Assembly (NCBI GenBank): GCA_944472155.2
Contig: OX235271.1
Location: forward strand, 37,002,633-37,066,632
Length of the DNA stretch: 64,000 nucleotides
Source of the DNA: Trichobilharzia szidati
Lineage: Eukaryota > Platyhelminthes > Trematoda > Strigeidida > Schistosomatidae
Direction: 5' to 3'
Shown here: piece by piece, positions 35,761 through 47,124 of the stretch
Layout: each line of letters begins with the position of its first letter
How positions within the stretch are numbered: position 1 is the first letter of the stretch
The notes under the pieces: generated by a model
What the model was told of the DNA's origin: nothing
The model's database searches: none
What the model saw: only the letters and a program-made list of their open reading frames with translations
Program-made: the position numbers and the translations under genes

Positions 35761-36449
35761 ATGCATATTACCTCTCTCTTTCTAGTACTGATGCCATTGT
35801 AATGTATTCTGTCGACGCTATTGATTCAATGGAATTTACAGCAACATTGTTTTTGTTAATAGCGATAACTGTTTGATTATAATGGTCATTTGAATGTAGC
35901 ACCTGATGAGGGATTTATCGAATATAATATTCTTTTTTTTCAATTAGCTGTCATTTATGCATTCGACTGATTCCATCTATTAAATCAATTTTAAGAAAGA
36001 TTCTAGTGAGAAATTATTTTCAATTAATTCTTCTGGAGACTCTACGGTTATAAATCCACGAATTTTATCCGTAAATAATCAGTAATGGCAAATTAAAAAT
36101 TGTGGTATGTGTATATAGATGGAGAGTTATACCCCGACAGTTTTCATTATCAATTAAATGCATTTACAATGGACAGTCATTTAGAACTAACCATTACTCT
36201 AATCATTTGTAACGCCTTAGACTTACTCTAAGCTTATCTTATCTTCATTATTTGATTACATTTCATCGTATAATTGTTGCATTTTATCATGATGTTTCTT
36301 ATTTGTCATCCCCTAAAAACTTACATTCAAAGTAGATTATCTGTTTAAATTCGAATTTTTTGTAGTATTCTTGTTTCTTTGTACACTACTGAATATAACT
36401 AACCCCTTGAAACTTATAGTTTTGTTAATTACAAATAAATAAGCCAGTC

Positions 36450-36640
36450 GTGCGTCGGCGGTATAGCCGACCGCGCATGTGGTCCTGGACTGGATTCCGC
36501 GTCGACGCACTCCGAAACCACGCTAACCCATTAAAAGATTGGTGAAGAGGGCGTAAGGCTAGTAACCTCATCTCATAGAAATAAATACTACTGCCACTGA
36601 AAATTCAAAGCTCGAGCTTGTAGCCGCATGTTCCCGTCAT
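36450..36640 (+). mobile_element. SINE-B, head partly deleted
   Basis: The A-box region is shortened (GGCGGTATAGCCGACC). The body and a diverged tail are present. Confidence 0.75.
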
Positions 36641-36944
36641 TTAATTGTTTATTTTCAATGTTTATGATGTTCTTAATGGTTGTATCTTGTAATCTATCTA
36701 TAATTCACATCTTAAAAGTTTCTAATCAAGTTGAAAATTATTATTATCTTTTATCTCCTTTGTTATTATGTTGATTTAAATAATAACTATGTAGATTTAT
36801 GTGTATAAATGCCATTGTACAGCTATTTTCGAGGATGAAAACGCCGAAAACATGTCTGTTTTGCTGAGCCTCTTGTTCTTTTCTTACAAATGTTCTAATG
36901 GGTGTTCTTTCAACGATTATTAAAACTGTTAGACAATTGTTCCA

Positions 36945-37174
36945 GTGCGTCGGTGGCATAGAGGTTAGGACGCTCGCCGACCATGCACGTGGACCGGGGT
37001 TCGACCTCCGGCCGACGCACTCTTTTACCTCGCTAAGCCAGAAATAATCCTGGTGAAGAGGAAAGGTTGGGCATGAGGTTAGCAACCCCATGCTGTAAAA
37101 AAACACTGCTAAAGAAACTTCAAGCCACAAGCTTGAAGCCGTATGTTCCACTGGGGAACGTGAAGGATAAAAAA
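36945..37174 (+). mobile_element. SINE-B (tRNA-derived), full length with 10 bp target-site duplication
   Basis: The tRNA-like head has A and B boxes (GGCATAGAGGTTAGGACG and GGTTCGACCTCC) and complementary ends GTGCGTCGG/CCGACGCAC. It is followed by a family-specific body and the 3' tail GTATGTTCCACTGGGGAACG. AATTGTTCCA at 36935-36944 repeats at 37175-37184 and supports retrotransposition. Transcription by RNA polymerase III is expected from the boxes. Confidence 0.88.
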
Positions 37175-37355
37175 AATTGTTCCATTAAGTACTTGTACCA
37201 CAGTAGAGTTTCTGATATTATCCTGATTTGCCTTTACTGGCTGTTGTAGTGACACATTCATGGATTTATGCCTGTAGAGTCTCCAGAAGAACAAGAAGAA
37301 GTTATTGAAAGCAATTGTCTATTCAAATTATTCCTATTTTGGGTATAGTGTAGGA

Positions 37356-37502
37356 ATTCAGGTTTTATCACGGATAGATATCAGTTAGGGAATCATTTAC
37401 AAACAAGGAAGTACTAGATAGCTGTCTCTTCCTAGTTTTGGACCCATTGACAGTACGCATCCACCAACGAGGTTCAACCCAAGGATTCAAACTCCTAGCG
37501 CG
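37356..37502 (-). mobile_element. SINE-A fragment
   Basis: A minus-strand copy with a recognisable 3' half and B-box region. The hammerhead boxes are mutated. Confidence 0.65.
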
Positions 37503-37879
37503 ACCATCAGTCAGTGTTTAAATTGCTCAAATATTATTGTATCAGGATTAAGAAATCTATTGTTAAGCAGTAAAACTACACAGTTATCACATAAATCTCC
37601 TGGCTAAGCATTTACTTTTTAAAAGGTCAATTTGTATTTCCCGTTGACTGATTATAGTGGACCAAAATGTTCTGTCTCTATTGAACATGTCGCCTCCGGG
37701 TATAAACTGACATAAAATGCACATCCTAGAATCCACGTCTAGTCACCATAAACCAGAATAACATTCGGGCTGTGTATTTCAACTAATTTGGTTGAAACAT
37801 GTTTCGGTTTGGTGGTGACGATGATGATGATGACGTCAAAGTAAAAATCAGCTAAAGAATTATTCGAAGCCAGGAAGCA

Positions 37880-39315
37880 TCATATAATTAAATTTTCCTA
37901 TTCTGGAAAGAAGGCAAAGTACCCGAGGATTGGAAGAAAGGATACTTATTTAAACTACCAAAGAAAGGAGATTTAACTCAATGCAAGAATTGGCGTGGAA
38001 TTATGCTCCTGCCCATACCAAGCAAAATACTAAGCCGCATCATCCTGGAGAGAATCAAACATGCCCTGGATGAAAAACCTCGACCAGAACAGGCTGGATT
38101 CAGGAGAAACAAGTCATGCATCGATCAGATCGCCACACTACGGATCATCATTGAACAAAGTTTGGAATGGCAGTCACCTCTCTATCTCAACTTCATTGAC
38201 TTTGAAAAGGCCTTCGACAGCGTCGATCAAGAGGTGCTTTGGCAACTACTTCGCTACTACGGGGTGCCACCAACAATCATACATCTCATCCAACAGTTGT
38301 ACAACAATGCTGCATGCCAAGTAATTCACGACGGGAAACTTATGGAATCCTTCTAAGAAGTGAGAACAGGAGTAAGACAAGCTGGCTGACTACCACCTCC
38401 AATGATTTTCCTGATTCCAGTAGATTGGATAATGCAACAAACAGTGGGCAATGAGGAAACAGGCATAAAATGGACTCACACAAAAAGAGACTTGGAGGAT
38501 CTGGACTTCGCCGATGATATATGTCTGATTTCCCACAAACTGGAAGATATGCAAGCGAAAAGCAACAAGTTGGCAGAAGAAGCATCCCGAGAAGATAGGA
38601 CTTCAGGTGAATATAGAGAAGACAGAGGTGATGAAGATTCCTGGGCAACACCACCAACAGCAACAGACAACAATCAGCATAAATGGATGGAACCTGAAAG
38701 AAACAGCCTCATTTACCTACCTATATGGGAAGCATCGTTTCAACTACAGGCGGAACTGATGAGGATATCAAGGCGAGAATCGGAAAAGCAAGACAAGCTT
38801 TCACTACTCTCAAGTCTGTGTGGAGGTGAACAACACTCAGCATGAAAAACAACATCAGCATTTTCAACTCCAATGTGAAGTCAGTACTACTCACTATACC
38901 GATCAGAGACTTGCACTGCGCGTCATAAAGAGCATTAACAGTTGTCTTCGCTCAATACTACTCAAGATCAGATGGCCGGCCAGGAAAGATCAGCAACAGA
39001 GTGGGATCTCTGTCAATGAGCGAACCAACACAGCAGGGACCGATTGTGAAACAAATAGGCAGGAAGAAATGGAGATGGATTGGCTGGCCATACTCTGAGG
39101 AAACCATCAAGTGACATCACTAGACAAGCCATTGCTCGAGTGGAACCCGAAAGGGAAGCGGCGAGTTGGTCGTCAGTGCAAGGGTTACTTGGAGGAGATG
39201 AAAGCATGTGGACAGATCTGGAGCCAGGTGAAAACTCTAGCAGAGAACCGAATGCAATGGAGACGCACAGCTGAAGCCCTATTTTCCCCTAGGAATTAAA
39301 GGAAATAATAATATA
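37880..39315 (+). mobile_element. RTE/SR2-like LINE, reverse transcriptase to 3' end
   Basis: The frame 38003-38356 encodes RT fingers and palm: PEQAGFRRNKSCIDQIATL and FIDFEKAFDSVDQEV with the first catalytic Asp. A second frame from 38402 carries DFADDICLIS (catalytic FADD). The 3' region and tail AAGCCCTATTTTCCCCTAGG with (AAT)n complete it. Stops at 38357 and later frameshifts make it defective. It is the longest RT-bearing copy of this family here. Confidence 0.88.
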
Positions 39316-39431
39316 TATAATTATTATTGTTATAGTACTGGGACCTTTTAGTAATGTATGATCTCACATATAGAAGTGAGTTGATGAGTATTTGTTCTTC
39401 AGGCAGTACAAACAAGTTATTGTTCATCATC

Positions 39432-40106
39432 CAGATATGATGGAAAAGATTTGTAGCTCAAGTAGATGATTTTGATGTGGTTGTGTTCTCTAAGCTGAAT
39501 AGTTAATTTATGAAGCTTTCATTGCCCTACTAGGTAACATCTTCAGTGCATACTTCAGTTTGAAGTGGGCTGCGAAAAACACTACATTGGCCAAAGTGGA
39601 CGTCCCCTTCGTCTTCGTATCCACGAACATAAGCTAGCCGTCAAAAGATATGACATCCACTCCCTCTCTCATATTACTACATAGAGACAACCATGGACAT
39701 CACTTCGACTGGGACAACCGACGTTCAAATATTAGACAGAGGGAACAACAAGAATGCTAGAGAATTTTTAGAAATTTGGCATTCCAGTGAATCATCAATC
39801 AGTAGACACATCGAGATAGACAAAATTTACCAACCGATAAGAAGGAAATCTCACACACAAAGGGTTGAAGTTCAAATCAAAGAAACAATCAGTTCCACTA
39901 CAAGTAGCTTAGAGGTTGTGAAAACACACGAAAACAACCAATCACGTTCAAGGTCACCCTCCAGGAGAGATGACTAATAAACTCGCCAAGAAATCTTCAA
40001 GCTCACTTCAACAAATTGAAGTATGCGCTGAAGATGTCGCCTAGCAGGGCGATGAAAGCTTCGCAAATAAACCATCTAGCTCAAAGAACACAACCACATC
40101 AAAATA
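39432..40106 (+). mobile_element. short PLE derivative of the same family, 9 bp TSD
   Basis: It has the same termini and GIY-YIG remnant as 22966-23800 but lacks about 150 bp. TTCATCATC at 39423-39431 and 40107-40115 flanks it. Confidence 0.8.
40028..40060 (+). ncRNA. hammerhead-like motif in PLE terminus
   Basis: CUGAAGA (40028-40034), a GUCGCC/GGCGAU hairpin and GAAA (40054-40057). One extra base separates A9 from the hairpin, as in the copy at 23723-23752. PLE hammerheads are known; stem I and the cleavage site were not resolved here. Confidence 0.45.
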
Positions 40107-40439
40107 TTCATCATCTACATAGTTCTTATTCATCATTTACTACTTCCTACTGATACTTTCAGCATCAATCTTCAGTATTTTACTTCTATCTCTTTAGGAT
40201 AAAAAAATGAATTTTCCTATTGATTTGGAGAAAGTACGATGCTAGACCTATTTTGAAAACTTTAATGAATAACACCAGGCATGTAGTGGACTCATTGAGT
40301 AAAGTATTAGGACATGAATACCTAACACCTATGGATTATCTCTTTAGCCGAAGTACTCAAAAAGGTTCAGGATAACAGCGGACAAATTTAAGACAAAGCT
40401 GTGTAGTTGTACATCTGATTCGGTATACAGTGTTTTTGT

Positions 40440-41015
40440 CAGTTCACCATCTACAAATAAAAGTAGTAATAATAATAGTGGTATCTAGCTCACACCACCC
40501 TCCTCACTCGTAACTCTCCCCTTGCATCTCATCAGGCAAAACCAGAAGCCTATATAGAAAACTGTATGCTCACACTAGCAAGTACAAAAACTCAACCATA
40601 CCCTACTTAGCTCGTGTTCTGTGCGATAAAGAAAGCATTAGGCGTGACACCTATAATTCATTAAATAGTCAGTAAAACAACTGGATCTCGTCTTTTCAAC
40701 TCATATCATTTATAGGTACAACATTTTCTTTCTTTTCCCCTTTTCTCTCTCTTTCTTTTTTCCGTTATGTGCTGCTTTGTTTCTTTCTTCCACACCTACT
40801 TTTCTAACACCTTCAAACACTGTTCAATTTTGGCTTTGCTACCAACATGCCAATGTGTTGTTGTAATAATGAACTGAGATTTCCTTAATCTATGTAGAAT
40901 TTTATTTATTGATAATGTACTAACTGGATGCATTACTGTAGTAAAAATGCTGAGAATTCCATTCTGTATCACAAGTACTGTTTTTGGAATATAGCAAATT
41001 ATTATTATAATTCAT
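40440..41015 (+). mobile_element. third LINE family, 3' end
   Basis: C-terminus in broken frames (TIPYLARVLC-like at 40590-40640) and the same 3' end (ATCACAAGTACTGTTTTTGG). Confidence 0.72.
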
Positions 41016-41260
41016 AATACTGGTAATAATGCTACCTAAGGGTATATTGATTTTGGTCTTAACAATAATTACATAAAGCATATTTTACCTTAACAAAAAC
41101 GCTATTACCTTGAAAAAATTGACCCTAAAAGTTTAACTTTGTGTTAGTTGATTAAGTAATGAAGTGTACAATGTTCAATGAAATAAAATTACTAAACTTT
41201 TTTGTGGATAGGTAGAATTATTTTGAAAATGTTTCTCTCTCAGTGATATTGTTCTTTTAT

Positions 41261-41470
41261 ATTCCTTTACGTTCTCAGTGGAACACTGGCTTTCAAGCTA
41301 AAGGCTTGGAGTTTCGGTGGCAGTGATGGCTATTTTTACGGGATAGGGTTGCTATCCTCATGCCCGACTTTCCCTCTTTACCAGTCGCATTACTGGCTTA
41401 ACGAGGTTTAGCAGTGCATCGGCCGGGGATCGAACCCCGAACCATATGCGTGGTCAGCGAACACGTCTAA
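41261..41470 (-). mobile_element. SINE-B, head truncated
   Basis: Minus copy that stops in the anticodon-arm region (CGTGGTCAGCGAACACG). Confidence 0.8.
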
Positions 41471-42054
41471 TGACAACAACAAAAAGACAACAAACAAAAA
41501 ACCAAAACAAAACATAACTCTCATCGCAACTATTCAGTATTCTGTTGTATTTAGAAGATACTCTGATGCAAATTTAATTGATGTTCACATGAAAGGATCA
41601 CGATTTCATATTCGTATGTAACAATCATTTGTGGGAGTTTATTATTGGAAAAAACATCCTTATTCGGAAATATGGAAGACAGAAGGGTTGATTGAAGAAA
41701 TATGTACTTTTCAATTAGTTCCTCATCTATGTCTCTATCTAGTCTAATATATACATATTACATTTTAATACAGTACAAAACGTTCGCCAGTTTAACGGTG
41801 ACAAGTTTATAAACAATAATTCTCCAATATCAACGTGGCAGGGAGGTGGATGTTGCCATACCTACTTGATTTGTTGCTAAGTATTTACTTTTATCAGTGA
41901 AATTGTCTAGATAGCCATTTTTATTAAGTAATTGTCGGATTATCTTGAGTTCCTCAATAATAAAAATATCAATATAACACCAAGGTAACTCGGTATAGTA
42001 ACATATCCAAAAATGCACTTCTTCATCAAAACTGCAGTTTCTAAGTGATAACAT

Positions 42055-42585
42055 TCGCAAAATGTTAAGACAGAACCTTAAGAATACAGTTAAAAAAGCA
42101 TTCAGTGCAGCAGAGGTACACTGCCTCTTTACAGTAACTCCCATCTTACAATCAGGAAATAAGAACAAACTACCTAATTTCTCCTCCTCTGTGTGTATCT
42201 ACCAGTTTGACTACTTCTGCGGAGCTAGTTACATTTGGCGTACAATTAGGCAGGTTTATCATCATATTTCTGTACATCATCCTGCATCGTTAAGCAGGTG
42301 ACGAATGAGATCTATTCATAGTTCTGTTTTAATACATCTTGTAGACAGCGAAAATAAAGTTGATGCTAATACAGTATTTAAAGGTATTTATCGTTTTCCG
42401 ACTACTCTTAATTTTGCTTTCCAAGTTCATCTTCTACATATAGCTCAAGCCATCAGAATTCAGTTGAAGAAGTCAAACCTTTGTGTTCAGAAGGAGTTCA
42501 TTCAGACAATTTCTTTATCTTCGCTATCGTTACGTAAAAATAAAAAACTGACAACTTTGACCTTCACGTAAGCCTTTCTCAAGTA
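42055..42585 (+). mobile_element. Penelope-like element, GIY-YIG part
   Basis: Two frames (42062-42301 and 42305-42571) carry CGASYIWRTIRQ and KSNLCVQKEFIQT, the same domain as at 8150 and 50340. The conserved Gly of YIG is Trp. Confidence 0.78.
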
Positions 42586-42594
42586 TTCAAGAGT

Positions 42595-42785
42595 TAGTTT
42601 ATATGGGGTTTGATCTGTTTCACGTTTGACCGTGGATTGATATCAGTTAGAGAATCACTGAAAACCAACAGGGAGTACTGGACAGGTGTTTCGTCCCAGT
42701 TTCCGACTCATCGGCAGTAAGGACCCAATGAGGTGCGGACGCATAATCTACCAGTTACAAGGCAAGTTCGTTAGGGTCATCAGTG
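42595..42785 (-). mobile_element. SINE-A copy
   Basis: A minus copy. The hammerhead has good stems and GACGAAAC, but the CUGAUGA box reads CCGAUGA, so the essential U4 is lost. Confidence 0.7.
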
Positions 42786-43139
42786 TCCAAATTATTTTAC
42801 TTTGAGGTTAACCGGTTTCAGTCAATTCGAACACTGATTTGTTCTTAATTTATTACTCCTTATTTTTCTAAAACTATTCACTGTGCAATCCACTTGTCAT
42901 AATCATCTCTACCCTTGGCTATGTTAATATAGCGAGTTACCTTGGAGGTAAATTTATATATTTTATCAACGAAAAACCGAAGATTATATATATATAAGTT
43001 AGAGCAGAGCTATATGTGAGTATCAGATTGAAAAGTAAATATTTGTTCACTCAGTTCTTACGTCTTCTAAATTATTTTTATTACAATTATAGTTCAGCCT
43101 TAGTCATTATGATGATATGAAGTTAAAACAGGATTAAAA

Positions 43140-43650
43140 CAAAAATGGTCACTATCACCGATGATATTCCGAATTGTGAGGGACTAAATCTGTGGGGAAC
43201 GAGAAGACAAAAATACGTTGGACCGATATGAAGACTAGAAGATCTTGAGTTAACAGATGGTTTATGTCCAGTGTTACAAAAATTTTAAGACTTAGAAGCG
43301 GAAACCAACTGATTGGAAGAAGAAGCGAAAAAGAACGAGCTAATCAAAGAACCTATTACTCAAAAAATAAGTGGAACGAAATGAGGATGGATTGGACACA
43401 TGCTAAGGAGACCGCTGATTGGCATTATGTACGATGCCATCGATTGACTGGAACCCGAATCGGAAGCAGCCGGTTGTGTGTTCGAGGATGAAATGGAAGA
43501 GGTTGTATGAAGGGAAGATCAGAACTTATGGGCAATTTTGAGGCCCACTGCAGAGGACTGTAAAGAAGAGAGTGAAATGGAGATGTGGTTTTAAAGCACT
43601 TTATTCCACTCGGAACCCAAGAGAATAGAAGTGATATAATAATTGAAAAA
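43140..43650 (+). mobile_element. RTE/SR2-like LINE, 3' fragment
   Basis: C-terminal motif (RMDWTHAKETADWHYV) and a tail followed by ATAATAATTG. Degenerate. Confidence 0.6.
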
Positions 43651-44094
43651 TTTGTGGCAATCGCTTTAGTAATAAGACCACCAAACTATAAGACTGATAT
43701 TACTAGCGTTCACTGATGAACATTTGGCTGTTAGAGACTGTGAAGAAATTCCTAGACCCATATATCATGACTACTTTTAACAAGGCATACTTTGAACCCT
43801 GAACGGTTGATGCTAGACTACATCCTTTTGGTTACTGTTGACAGTCTATTCCATATCATGTCATGTTTGAAAAGTCAGATGTTTTTTTAGAGTCCACGCG
43901 TGTGCCGTTAATTACTTAAAACAGCTTTTTACTAACTCCTAACACATTGATAGGATCCGAAGCTGTGTCATTTACATACCTGATGATTACTTTCAAAGTA
44001 GGAAATGTAGAGTCTTTTAACTCTAGTGAATATGATCCTAGCAGCTGCTATATATCTTCTAATTAATGATCAGTATCAGAGATAGCCGTTACTA

Positions 44095-45158
44095 AGGTGT
44101 GCCACCTACAATTATACATCTCATCCAACAGCTGTACGACAATGCTGCATGCCAAGTAATCCACAACAGGAAACTTATGGAATCCTTCGAAGTGAGAACA
44201 GGAGTAAGACAAGCTGGCTGACTACCACCCCCAATGATTTTCCTGATTGCAGTAGATTGGATAATGTGACAAACAGTGGGCAATGAGGAAACAGGCATAA
44301 AATGGACTCACACAGAAAAATTGGAGGATCTGGAATTCACCGATGATATATGTCTGATTTCCCGCAAGCTGGAAGATATGCAAGTGAAAAGCAACAAGTT
44401 GGCAGAAGAAGCATAAAAGATCGGACTTCAGGTAAACACGGAGAAAACAGAGGTAATGAAAATTCCTGGACAAGAACAACAACAACAGACAACGATCAGC
44501 ATAAATGGAAGGAACGTGAAAGAAGCAACCTCTTTTACCTACCTACCTGGGAAGCATCGTTTCAACTACAGGCGGAACTGACGAGGATATCAAAGCAAGG
44601 ATTGGAAAAGCAAGACAAGCTTTCACTACTCTCAAGTTTGTGTGGAGGTCAACTGCACTCAGCATCAAAAATAAGGTCCGGATTTTAAACTCCAATGTGA
44701 AGTCAGTGCTCTTTACTATACGGATCAGAGACTTGCACCGCGCGTCATAAAGAGCATCTCAAACAAACTACAGACTTTCATTAACAGTTGTCTTCGCTCA
44801 ATACTCAAGATCAGATGGCCAGCCAGAAAAGATCAGCAATAGTGAGGGATATCTGGGAGCGAACCAACCCAGCAGGAAGCGATTGTGCAACAAATAGGCA
44901 GGAAGAAATGGAGATGGATTGGCTGGCCATACTCTGAGGAAACCATCAAGTGACATCACTAGACAAGCCATTGCTCTAGTGGAACCCGAAAGGGAAGCGG
45001 TAAGTCGGTCGTCAATGCGAGGGTGACTTGGAGGTGATGTGAAGAGGAGATGAAAGCGTGTGGGCAGACTTGGAGCCAGATAACCGAACGCAATGGAGAC
45101 GTTTGTCTGAAGCCCTATGTTCCTCTAGGAATTAAAGGAAACAATAATAATAATCAGA
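44095..45158 (+). mobile_element. RTE/SR2-like LINE, RT to 3' end
   Basis: Closely follows the 38280-39315 copy: RT motif region (EFTDDICLIS), thumb, C-terminus and tail AAGCCCTATGTTCCTCTAGG. Several frame breaks. Confidence 0.82.
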
Positions 45159-47124
45159 GATAGCCAATCTATCGATCAGTGTTAATCGCTGTACATTTGA
45201 TGGACATAAAATGAAGTAAATGGATCAAATAAGACAAATGTCTTTAGCTTGATGGGAACGCGTATCACTACACCTATTTTAAACAGCTAACTATGAAGTC
45301 TCTATCATCTTGTTTAAACCATCTGGAAAGTATTTCTCTAAAAATATCATTTTATAACAACTACAAGAAGTAATCTCATTGTTAAACGCAACATTTTATG
45401 TCGAAGAAGTTGGTTGGTAAATAGACTTATGTAAACAGATAATCTGTTGGAAAAATTATCATCTTTTTTAATAGATCAATATCTGTGATTATTTTCTAAC
45501 CAAAGAGGCATAATCAACTTGCTCAATCAGAGTATCTTATTGAGTTATCGATTTAGCTATACTATTTAAAGATAGTTAACTCAAAAATATGATCCTTATT
45601 TGTCATCGAACTTTCATAAGCAAATTTGAAATAAATTCTGTGTTTTCCTTGTTCATTGTTTAATCTCATATAACTATTTCTCAAGTGAAATTATTCTAGG
45701 AGTTCAAACTTTAGGTATTTAGGAGTTCGACTGATTCCACTGCACATATTGTCATGAAAATCATGAAAAATAAGGGATTATTAGGCGACATTACAGCGGC
45801 CTGTTCAAACCTTGGGTTACCGAATAATAATAATAGAATATCAAAGATAGAGATGAGGTGGAAATCATACAGAAAGCTGGATCAATCAGTTGTGATCAAA
45901 TTAGAGATGTTATGTTGTCGTCACCAGATGAACGAATATTCTGGAATTCAAGAGTAATTTACTTATGAATAGAGATGGTGGTTATGCAGTCATGAGAAAG
46001 GGGTTTTTCAACCAAAATGAAGGATGATAAATATCCCCAAAAAATAAAATTGTGATTATTTCGTTAAATCCAAATATACTTATGCATTCAAACGTATGTA
46101 AGAGAGAGAGAATGTGTAGGAAGTATGGACAGACAGTCGCCTAAGAGGACTGTTGAACACGTTTTAAAGAGTCAGTGTCTTAGAGATTCATCTTCTTTCA
46201 GAAATACTATATAGTTGGGCACCTGACTGACATAGGATGCCAGTTCAACAAACCAGAATCTCGTAAAGCACTTCAGCACTATCTTGAACTACTGAATGTG
46301 TCACCAGCCAAACAGTAAAAAAGCCCAAATTATGTGCCTAAAAAGAGACTGTTACTAGCTTATTACTGTCATGGTAAGCAATGACTCTTCTACCCTAATT
46401 TACCAAAACTTCATTTCATTGGCGACGAAGTAACTTGATGTTTGCATTCACTTATTTTCTTACTCATTTTGTTTGAATAACCCTCCTCATGACTACGAAA
46501 CTGTCTCCATTTATATGTGTGAATCACCTTTGAGTTTCAGCCTTTTCTTCTGTTAACCATAAAATAATGTCTCCTTCTGGATCACTACTCTATAATATGT
46601 ATTTTAATTCAGTTTTTGATATTTTAAGGTGTCCTAATAAAAAGAACCACCTATTCTGTTAAAGTCTGTTGTCTGAATTATCTCACTTCGATTATTTATA
46701 TAGTTCATTTTCATCAGACACCATGCTAATAGCCAATATATCTGTGAACAATGTTTCAGTATTTCTATCCAATATAATCAGTCAACGGGAAATACAAAAT
46801 TTGACCAGAAAAATTACACTTGATGCCTGTTACACGAAAAGGAGGTTGCCATTGCTCAGTGGCTTGATCGATAAGCTCGGGAGTTTTCAGTAATGAATGC
46901 TAGCTTCGTGTCTCAGTAGGAAGATCACAAGGCACGGAGAGTGCTGAGACATGCAGTTGAACAGACTAAAGTGGGATGAAAGGCACATCCTGAATTACAC
47001 TGAGAGCAAGTTTAAACCAAATAATAATAACTTCGTCATACTGTTTTATTCTTCAATGTTCTATCTTCCCATCGAAAGTGACTGACTACTACTTAAACTA
47101 CAGTAATTGAAATTTGAAAGACTG
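45159..47124. other. no recognised feature
   Basis: AT-rich intron. Frames at 45754 and 46669 carry no known motif. A weakly SINE-like segment lies at 46850-47030. Confidence 0.45.

Larger units (their letters stand above)
33625..35950. mobile_element. long-TIR non-autonomous element, copy 1, with three nested insertions
   Basis: The left TIR (about 33625-33868) is the inverse of 35281-35336 plus 35761-35950. The right TIR is split by two SINE-C copies and the interior is split by a LINE fragment (34080-34712). Removing these leaves about 1.27 kb, matching copy 2. No coding frame is evident. The class of DNA element is unknown. Confidence 0.8.
35996..37310. mobile_element. diverged relative of the long-TIR element
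   Basis: CTTCTGGAGACTCTAC at about 36019 recurs inverted at about 37277, with flanking similarity. Two SINE-B copies lie inside. The termini resemble those of copies 1 and 2 but are strongly diverged. Confidence 0.45.

Noticed and set aside
36744..37151. 135-codon minus-strand frame
   Set aside because: Its start and middle are antisense SINE-B sequence; no conserved motif.
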